Below, one piece after another: positions 56,061-64,000 of a stretch of DNA of 64,000 nt (positions are counted from its first letter, which is position 1; every line of letters begins with the position of its first letter). The notes beneath the pieces are model-generated. The model was not told the origin of the DNA. It searched no databases and saw nothing but the letters and a program-made list of their open reading frames with translations. Source of the DNA: Lunularia cruciata (taxonomy: Eukaryota > Streptophyta > Marchantiopsida > Lunulariales > Lunulariaceae); the NCBI GenBank assembly GCA_948567375.1, contig OX419760.1:35774001-35838000 (forward strand), read 5' to 3'. Made by a program: the position numbers and the translations under genes.

Positions 56061-58234
56061 TCCATACTTTCTTGAAATTCTTTTATATGATTGTATATTG
56101 AGTTTTTCAACTCTTTCCTTAATAATCTCCAAGAATTCATATGAGACATTATGGATTTCAACAAAACTAGTGAGGAATTCCAACTCTCACCTACAATCTA
56201 TCAAAATCCAATTTATTCTTGCATGCTTTCCCATGGCTACTTCCGAGGAACCGTAAATAGGATGTATATGGTATGGAATGGGAGGAATATCAAGACTAAG
56301 GAGAAATTGGATCGTCAAACTATTGAAAATATGCCATCGGGGGAGCATAAGGCTGATTTTAACTATTTTCTATAAAACTAATGGTGTAGATTTCATAAGG
56401 CAGTCGATGCATCGAAGATCTATGAAGTAGATCTCACTCGAGGCGTCGAGGCATGTAAAGTTGATCAAGGATGTGGCATCGAGGATGAAGGAACAGAAAG
56501 GGAATTCTGGTCTTTACGCATCTAACGCAAATAACGTTATTTTTAATTTTATATTTCACGTTCAAACACTGACATTTTGAAATGTTATCATCGAATTACA
56601 TCTACGAAGGTATTCTAGATTCGTGACCCTCAATTTGTGTCAACTTACCTCGATACGACATCCCATAAATTCCCGTAAGATCTTGCGGGTCACGAAAAGG
56701 TAACCCGGTCCTCCTTGGCGGCAGCGGGCAATATCACTTTTCTTTTTTTTGTATTTCTCGGACGGGTCCCGTATCGTTAGTTGGGAGCTCATGTAATTTT
56801 GGGTACGGCCTCCAAAAAGCTTAAACTGAAACCCCCCAAGTACATATTTCCAACGTTGGACTGTTCGAGACCTGCAGCGATCAACTTCTTCAGTCCTACG
56901 ATCTCCCAAAAGTCTGTTGTCGTCTCGGAATACCTCTGGCGAAACTGTGACTTTCTGTGAAATCTTGAAGTTACCGGCTACTTCAAAATTAAACCTACTT
57001 CAAACTTTAGAAATTGAGTATTTTCCTGGAGAACTCTTCTTCAAGTTCATACACGAACCTCGACAGGGTCGAACCCAGCCTGAACAGGATACTGTGCACT
57101 GTGACTATCATGCCGGCATCGGACGATTTTGCCATCAACGATGTTTTTATCGCCTTGAAGAGGACCGAAGTCGGTATACGAGACGAATGATTTCATCATA
57201 GACGGTTGTTTTTATCGCCTTGAACACGTGAAACATATATAAATAGTACTTCGGAGAGGATTTTGTTTTTAACGCCTTGAAGAGGACTCGAAGTCGATAT
57301 TCGAGCGAATGATTTCATTATTGACGGGTGCCACCATCACCAATCTCGCAACTTCCAAGGCGATCACAGACACTCCATAGACGACAAAACTCATCCGAGA
57401 CGGTAGGCGGGCGGGCGGGCGGGCGGGCGGGCGTCTCTTCTTCTCGACATTTCTCAACTTCCTGTTTCTTTTCTCCATTTCTTTACATGCTCGTCGTCTC
57501 TCTTTCTGTGTCAAGTCATGCTCCATAGGATGCCATCAGCCATCCTTCTTTCACTTCGGCGGCGACGACGCCGGACCAAAATCTCTAACTTGGTAAGCGT
57601 GATTCGCAAGCACAATTTCCAAGCGAACAATCGTAGCGGAAAGGTGCTACCGTAGCACCTGTGGCCCCACATCCTGACAACGGCGCCAAAGTAGTTCAGT
57701 TCGTGCAACCTGGTTAATGAATGTAGACCCCTATTCTTAACGTATCTCCAAAAGGTCGGCCGCATCGGTGATTTCACGCCGTGGGAGCCATCCTTCTCCT
57801 CACTTTCCAGGGACGATACGACCTTCCCCGTTAAGCAGCAATTTGCAAGAATGGTTTTTGGCTTCCCAAACGTCAAATGTAGGCAACGGGTTAGATAGAT
57901 AATGAATTAAATAGTCCACTGTTCATCTGTCACTTCAGGGTGGGTCTTCAAAAGTAAATGTCTGTGCTATTCTTTCCTCATATCATGTCACATCGAAGTC
58001 CTCATACCATATTCGACGTGACCACTTCATCGTTCAGAAACTTTCATCTCCTAAGAAGGAGTTCGTACACAAGAGTTGTTAATACTGTCATAGTAGTATT
58101 CTGACTGATTAGATTCTTGATCTGCTTTCCTAAAATTGGCGATTTGAATGTCAAGAACTAAAACAAGTCTACTAATCAGCGACGACTCACCAGTATAAAA
58201 TAAACAAAGACCTTATATGCTTCTTTTCATGAAA
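56061..58234. other. GC-balanced region with local repeats, no recognised gene
   Basis: At 57,142-57,206 and 57,264-57,327 a unit of about 64 bases (TTTTTATCGCCTTGAAGAGG, then CGAATGATTTCAT) is repeated, with a partial copy at 57,207-57,225. Between the copies lie a G-box (CACGTG, about 57,225-57,230) and a TATA-like ATATAAATA (about 57,236-57,244). A (GGGC)n tract lies at about 57,404-57,433. The longest minus-strand frame (57,511-57,876, 121 codons) has no recognised motif. Confidence 0.45.
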
Positions 58235-61200
58235 GAAAAAAAGCGACCTTATAGAAAACATGAAGGACGGGAAGACCCCATCAAGCCTTACAAGGGAGAG
58301 ACACAAAAAAGGTAAAATGGTGCTAAACACCAATAGAGTCTATATGAGAAATCTGCCCTTCCGCACTTTGGATATCCGAGCTAGGCAAGGTGTACGGTCT
58401 ACAAACAACTGGAGCATTTGAAGAAGCATCACTCCATGTGATTGCTCTCTTATGAATTGCACCAGCCACTGCACTTTATAGAGCAATGGACATATGTTGT
58501 CTCAAATATGCTACAAAGAATGAGAGTGAGAGTGGTACCCCTTGGCGCCTAACATGATAAGCTCTCGTGCACTCCTTGACAAATGTGTGGAACGTTGTGT
58601 CCATAGCTCCATATAACTCCAAGGCTAGAGGAACAAAGAGGTGACCTCGCTGCTTGCCCCTATGCTTGGAGACCTTGCAACCTGGTACTGCACTCACTAC
58701 CCATCCAGGGGGATGGGTAATCACTCCCTCCAAAACTATATCCCATGTAGGGTCCATAACCACAACATCCGCTACTGTCACCTAATCATCTCGGACCAAG
58801 TATAGTCTGCCCTGACATGTGTCATCTACAAAGCATATGAATGCTCCATCCAAGCCAAGTATCCACTCTCTCGTGCCAAGGCAAACACTATGTCCCTAAT
58901 AGCATCATGGGTAGCTATCCTATGTCCTCCAAAAGGAAATTGTGTCATATGGACTACTGTTGCATCTAGTGTAGAACCACACTCACAAGTGAGTAATGAA
59001 GATGTAGATGGGTGGACCAAACCTAGGCAAAACCTAATCGCTGTAGAGGAAGTAATTGGTGCGAGTCGGAATGCCCTAATGCACGGTAGAGCTAGGATCC
59101 AAGAGCCTGCACACTTGCCATAACAAGAGTGAAGACGTGCTCTAGGAACCTAAGGAATTGATGAGTCAACTAAGAGAGAATATAACATATCTTCACATAG
59201 TTGCTCCATCAAGGAAGACTATAAACCTCTAGTCCAATCTAACGATAATGAAGCAGAAGATAGACATTCCTCTCATGCCCATGGGGATAGACTATCTCTT
59301 GTCTGCTACAATAACATTTGGAGAGAAAAGGATCCCTCTTCCACCTCTGTCCTATAAGTCTCCAAAACTAGCCTATCAACAACCACAAAACAAGAGGAAA
59401 GTAAGAGTGCCAAGAGAGCCCAACTACCCAAGAATGTTATAGGTGTCATCTCCTCCATAGATAGCAAGCCAACCCTTCCACACAAGATTGGCAGAGCCGT
59501 TGTGCCAAATCCATTATCACCCACTCAAATGCCATTGGTCCAATAATATCACCAAAGCCCATAATCCTTCTATCAAAGGCTCTCAAATGTGATAGGAAGG
59601 ACAAGGAGGGAGGACTATACAAATGAGTTAAGTCGGTAGACAAGCAATACAAGAAGAGAGTATACCAAATGCCACTTGCAAATTTCCTAGTAATGGAAGG
59701 TCATCCCCATGGAGAACATCCTCTGCAAGGGCAACGTCTAAGAAGCATGTGACAAAATCCTCGGATCTTAATGACACTCCAAGAATACATAGTCCATATG
59801 TAGATGTGATACACCCCTCTAGAAGCTCAAGGTGGGAAGGGATATCTAAAGGGGACCATGCCCTTCACTTTGACACATTGACTCTCAAGCGTACTAGATG
59901 TAGTTTGGTAGTCAAGTGGTCAAAGGCCTGCATAATCTGATCTACAAGCCCACAATGTGTCATCTGCCAAGGAGAGAAATACACAACCTAGCATGGCCAA
60001 AGTAGTAGATAGGATAGCTCTAAATTGAGCCATGGAAAATAAGGGTCCCCCTAAAGGATATCTCTGATGTGTACCAAAAATTGACTCCAAGACGGTTACT
60101 CCTATGAAAAACCATGTTGGTAGTAAAGGGAGGCAAGAGAACCATAAAAAGACTGCACGAAAAGAATAAGACTTCCCAAGGGCCAACAAGCCTCCCTAAG
60201 CTCTCTAAAGATGGATGCCCATGAGATGCTATTAAAAATGTTCTCAAAATCCATCTATAGGATTACCCACTCCAAATGGATATCTAGGAGTGCACTAAAT
60301 CTTAGAGATATAGCCTCACATCCTCCAAGTGTAGCTACTCCAAACTGATATGGACTGAGGTGCTATCAAAAGTGAGTATGATGCTGAAGGACAATAGTAT
60401 GATTGACCAAACACAAGAATTTCCAATAGCAATTGGTCTAATGCGCCTCGTGTCCTTTCCACTGCAAGAAGTCGACTAGCACCTAACACTCAACTAACCG
60501 ACATAGGAATGTCTCCTCTTGCTACTATTGCAACCATCTAAAGCAACTCAATAAAACCACTAGAAGGATCATTTGCCTGAAAGCAATCTCTAAGGTGCTC
60601 ATAAACCATCCCTAACAAGCCTCCTGAGGAAAGGTGAGGGGCTATGCATGATGCTTGTGCAAAAAGTGACCTATCAAGACATAAAGGTTGCTCAAGTTGA
60701 TAATGTAAGACCTCTAGAGGTAGTCCCTCTACTAACATAGGATGTAGTGAGCGTAGGGAAGAGATAGTCTCATCAATAGGACTAGCCATAGACAAAGGGT
60801 GTAGTGCTCGTGTTGCTCTACTAAACTCTCCTGCTTGACCCAATGTCCTAGACCATTGTAATTGAGTAGACTCTGTGGCATCCTATGGCAAAACTTGTCT
60901 CCTAAAATGTGTAGCCCTAACAGACTCCTCCTAAAGGGCCGCCCAATCTTGTGCTCGGAATTGACAAATTTTTGCAGCCACCTCTCTTTGCCTCACACAT
61001 CCACTTCTAGCATAACAAAGACACCATCAAGGGAGTAAGAGGAATAGGAACCATGCTACCTCATCCAAGGGATCACATGCCAAATGATCAAGTGGCAAAA
61101 ATCCTATCTAGCCTCATCATGGAATGTGCAGCGTAGTCTATGGAATAGACATGGACATGGAAAACTAGTATCAAATAACCCCAAAATGCAACCCGCTTGA

Positions 61201-61925
61201 GAAGCTAACCACTCCCACGACTTGATCGGTATCCCTGGAATAGTGAACAAAGGGATAGAAGAAGTGTGCATAATCCCGAGTGTTATTACTATTGATGTGG
61301 TTGTTTGTCTCATGTGGGCATCCCAAGTGGTCCAATCATAGTACTTGTGTATCCTTCACACATGGGTCTTTACCCCTTGCGAGATAAAGTGTCGGTGACA
61401 CACCATGCATGGTGTATCCCGATCCGCTCAGACGACCGCACATGGGAGGTGTAGCCATGGCTAGTACAAGAATAACGATAGTAACACATGATTGCTCTTC
61501 TCCATATCTCCCCATACCTGCAAATTCAGAACCGCTCACATCCCAACTAACATAAGAAAATACAATTTCTCCAAACCCTAAAAAGTATAAACTCTCATAA
61601 CTTTCAATTTTTATTTCCAAAATTTTCAAACTAAATTTCCATGGAATTTAATCATGAAAACCAAGAGCTTAGAAATGAACTTATCTTGACCTGTCACTCT
61701 CAATGTATAATGATCACTCTAAACCCTAAAAAACCTTTAAAACATCATAACTTTCTACTCAATTCTCCATGGTCTTCAATCATGATACCAATGGAACCAA
61801 AATTGAAAAACAAACAGAATCTACTATTCACTCGAATGGTATAAGCTAGAGAACACTCAGAAAATATAAATCTTTCCTCTCACCTCTCTCCCCCTCCTCT
61901 CCCGTCTCCACACTATATAGAAATA
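58235..61925 (-). mobile_element. LINE-C, near full-length decayed copy of the LINE-1 family
   Basis: About 3.7 kb, collinear with the two halves of LINE-1. Minus-strand order: degraded zinc finger (61,425-61,360), conserved middle (60,843-60,538, RSLHPMLVEGLPLEVL), RT with the active site SLADDT (about 59,975-59,955), RT end with LLSMEEMTPITFLGSWALL (59,480-59,420), Cys/His knuckle (LLTCECGSTLDATVVHMTQF, last Cys lost), and restriction-like endonuclease (58,781-58,476; KVSKHRGKQRGHLFVPLALE). Many frameshifts. Because it has no insertion at 59,118, it shows the pre-insertion state of the gypsy-2 site in LINE-1. Confidence 0.82.
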
Positions 61926-63490
61926 CCCCGAAAGGAAAAAGGGAAAGAAAACAAAAAATGTCATTGAGTTCGGGAATTGAGTTCTTCTTTTCATTGAGTT
62001 CGGGAATTCTAAAACTGTAATAGCTAGCGCGAATACAGTTCTCCAACTTTTACCAAATAACTTTTACTAATCCTAAATAAAATAGGACACTGCTCACGGA
62101 CATGGATTTTGTGTCAACCAAGGGACAGGAAATTGCAAGGACAATTTTGGTATCGCTTCTCACGAGGAATCCTTGTCACCAGGTTTAGTGCCTCGCCACG
62201 ATAAAAACGTTTCTCTACAACGCACAAGAAATTTGACTATTTATTCACATCAAAATGAGAATAAGGAGGATCTAACAAGCACCCCCAATATGTATATCCA
62301 ATTTTAAGTCGTCCAATTTTAGCTCCATTTATCGTATCTTTGCAAGATAAGATCTTCCCCTCCTTCTTGTTATCCTATGCGAGTGGTATTCTCCTTTTAA
62401 GGCATGTGAGATAAGATTTGCATATAAGGTGTTAACAGAAGTTTAGTTGACCAGCAGAACTTTTGGAGAAGACGATTTATGTTACTTACGCTGTCCACAA
62501 AGTCGAAAAACTAACGTTATTTTGGCATTAGAGGTACTTATTACACAAGCGTGTGTAAGTTTAGGGTTTAGGCGAGTTTTGCAAATCTCGCAAACGCATC
62601 GAAAACGATATTTTTACGAGATTATGGCGAGTTTGTTCAGGGAATTTATCATCGCCCAAGCAAACTGATCGTAGCTGTTCGCACCTTCAAATTGCCAATC
62701 AATTATCATCGTATTCTGTTCAATCTGTCCATAGCAACCGTAAATTTAACACCAGTCTAATCCCAAAATTTATTTTCTGTCACGGCACTTTATCAGGAAT
62801 TTGAGAAGATCGCGCATCTACTTTGCTGACACCATCAATGTATACCTGCGCTCGCCATAGCATTTGCTGTATATTATAGTTAACGAACTCACAAATTCAA
62901 ACTAGTACTGCAGTAGATGGTAATGCTTTCTATTAATCAAGAAAGAAAAGGCGACAGCGTGTGAAACCACCATTATTATTTTATTACTATTATTCTATTT
63001 AATCTCAACTGTCGCATGTACGTTTTCTCTCGTCCCGAACGTAATGTTAAAACGTACGGGAAAAGTAACTAAGATATCTAACCTGATGAGTAAGCAAGCA
63101 AGGCGCAAAACTTTAGTTGGATGCAGTTTTGTCCTCTAAAAAGCTGTGCCTAGACAACGTTAGTCTTTCTTCTTGTCACAATCTAGGAAAATAAACTATA
63201 AACTATTCTCAAAAGTGGAAAACAAAGCCTAGGGTTATCCATGCATTGGATTCATGCGGTTGTTGGTCATGTCCGCTTGTTGATCCACATGTTCGCATTA
63301 TTCGCCTCTCGCGCTTGTCTACAATAGACGCACGATATATCACCGCATCTTACGTCTATTTGGCTCTGTAGCACTTGAGTAGATATTGGCTTTTGGCGTT
63401 TCAAAGATACAGTTTATTATAATGGCGTGCAAAACTTGGCAGGTCCGGTCCGTCTAAAGAAAGGTAAAGCTAACAGTGATAGAAGTAGAC
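61926..63490. other. No recognised gene
   Basis: At 61,961-62,008 the string TCATTGAGTTCGGGAATT occurs twice with a 30-base period. The rest is AT-rich to balanced sequence with only short frames. A 73-codon frame at 62,447-62,668 has no recognised motif. Confidence 0.4.
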
Positions 63491-63491
63491 G

Positions 63492-63735
63492 CGAAAAGGC
63501 GATCACATAGAACAGAAGAAGAATTGGAAGATCCCCATCAAACCGGACAATGGAGAGACAAAGGAGGTAGAATGGAGCTAGGCTCCAATCGTATTGATAT
63601 GAAAAGTCTGCCCCACCATAGGTAAAATATTGGAACTAAGTAAATTGTAAGATCTACCAACTAGTGGAGATATAACAACTAATAAATATCAACTAGAGTG
63701 ATTGATCTCCTCTGGAATGCACCAATATGTACGTT
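63492..63735 (-). mobile_element. LINE-D, diverged 3' end of the LINE-1 family
   Basis: AAAAGGCGATCACATAG, CCCCATCAAACCGGACAA and AATGGAGCTAGGCTCCAAT align in order with the 3' UTRs of LINE-1, LINE-B and LINE-C. No coding part is recognisable; similarity fades near 63,735. The remaining 265 bases of the window show nothing I can identify. Confidence 0.65.
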
Positions 63736-64000
63736 GAAGTAAACGAGGAAACTAGGTTTGGGTGTGGCCAGATAAAGTATCAAAGAATTACGGAGGATGT
63801 TCCAGCGCTTTATTTAGAGGCATATCATCACAAGAGGACTGGCGTATAGACAGTAACCAGACATGCCTGGGTTAGTGGCGGTAAGTGGGCAGTGCAAACT
63901 GGCATGCGACCCCGGCAGGCCTTAAAGCCATGTGAGTCTACCTACAACGATCCCGGGACACCCTGTCGTACGGATTCCTATATAGCCTAGGACCGAAGTC

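Overview
This window is repeat-dense nuclear DNA from a land plant or a close relative. The chromoviral Ty3/gypsy element with a Met-tRNA-type primer site, the PIF/Harbinger remnants and a plant-style F-box/kelch gene point to a streptophyte. Non-LTR elements with a restriction-like endonuclease, and a gypsy element carrying a DNA methyltransferase, would fit a non-seed plant (bryophyte, lycophyte or fern). That placement is inference; no marker gene fixes the species. There is no sign of bacterial gene organisation. Only one apparently intact host gene was found, the F-box/kelch gene at 36,542-37,681 on the minus strand.

Layout. 1-1.7 kb: decayed copy of an unknown protein-coding repeat (a second copy lies at 42.2-44.8 kb). 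1.7-3.5 kb: minisatellite-like DNA. 3.8-4.9 kb: PIF/Harbinger transposase remnant (second remnant at 55.3-56.1 kb). About 7.2-7.5 kb: eroded solo LTR. 12.9-22.9 kb: gypsy-1, a minus-strand Ty3/gypsy element of about 10 kb ordered gag, protease, C5-DNA methyltransferase, RT/RNase H, integrase, PHD finger. 22.9-32.2 kb: LINE-1, a minus-strand non-LTR element with a restriction-like endonuclease, split by gypsy-2 (23,811-29,428, plus strand), a young chromodomain element with a 5-bp target duplication. 34.2-35.1 kb: 5'-truncated LINE-B in a local tandem repeat. 36.5-37.7 kb: F-box/kelch gene. 39-46 kb: decayed DNA. 47.0-54.1 kb: gypsy-3, an old minus-strand chromodomain element containing a solo LTR of the gypsy-2 family at 49,086-49,533. 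58.2-61.9 kb: near full-length but decayed LINE-C. 63.5 kb to the end: a diverged LINE 3' end.

Most notable system: gypsy-1 encodes a DNMT3/DRM-like cytosine methyltransferase between protease and RT, and a PHD finger as the last domain of the polyprotein. It therefore carries a chromatin writer and a probable chromatin reader. The copy is dead. The methyltransferase frame runs about 360 codons without an indel and is broken by six TAG and one TGA, a pattern expected from deamination of methylated cytosines. Related gypsy elements with methyltransferases have been reported from charophyte algae, so the principle is known; the pairing with a PHD finger here deserves a search.

Second notable system: the LTRs of gypsy-2 carry a perfect four-unit heat-shock element upstream of a TATA box. 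It is conserved in both LTRs and in the solo LTR, suggesting a heat-responsive gypsy family.
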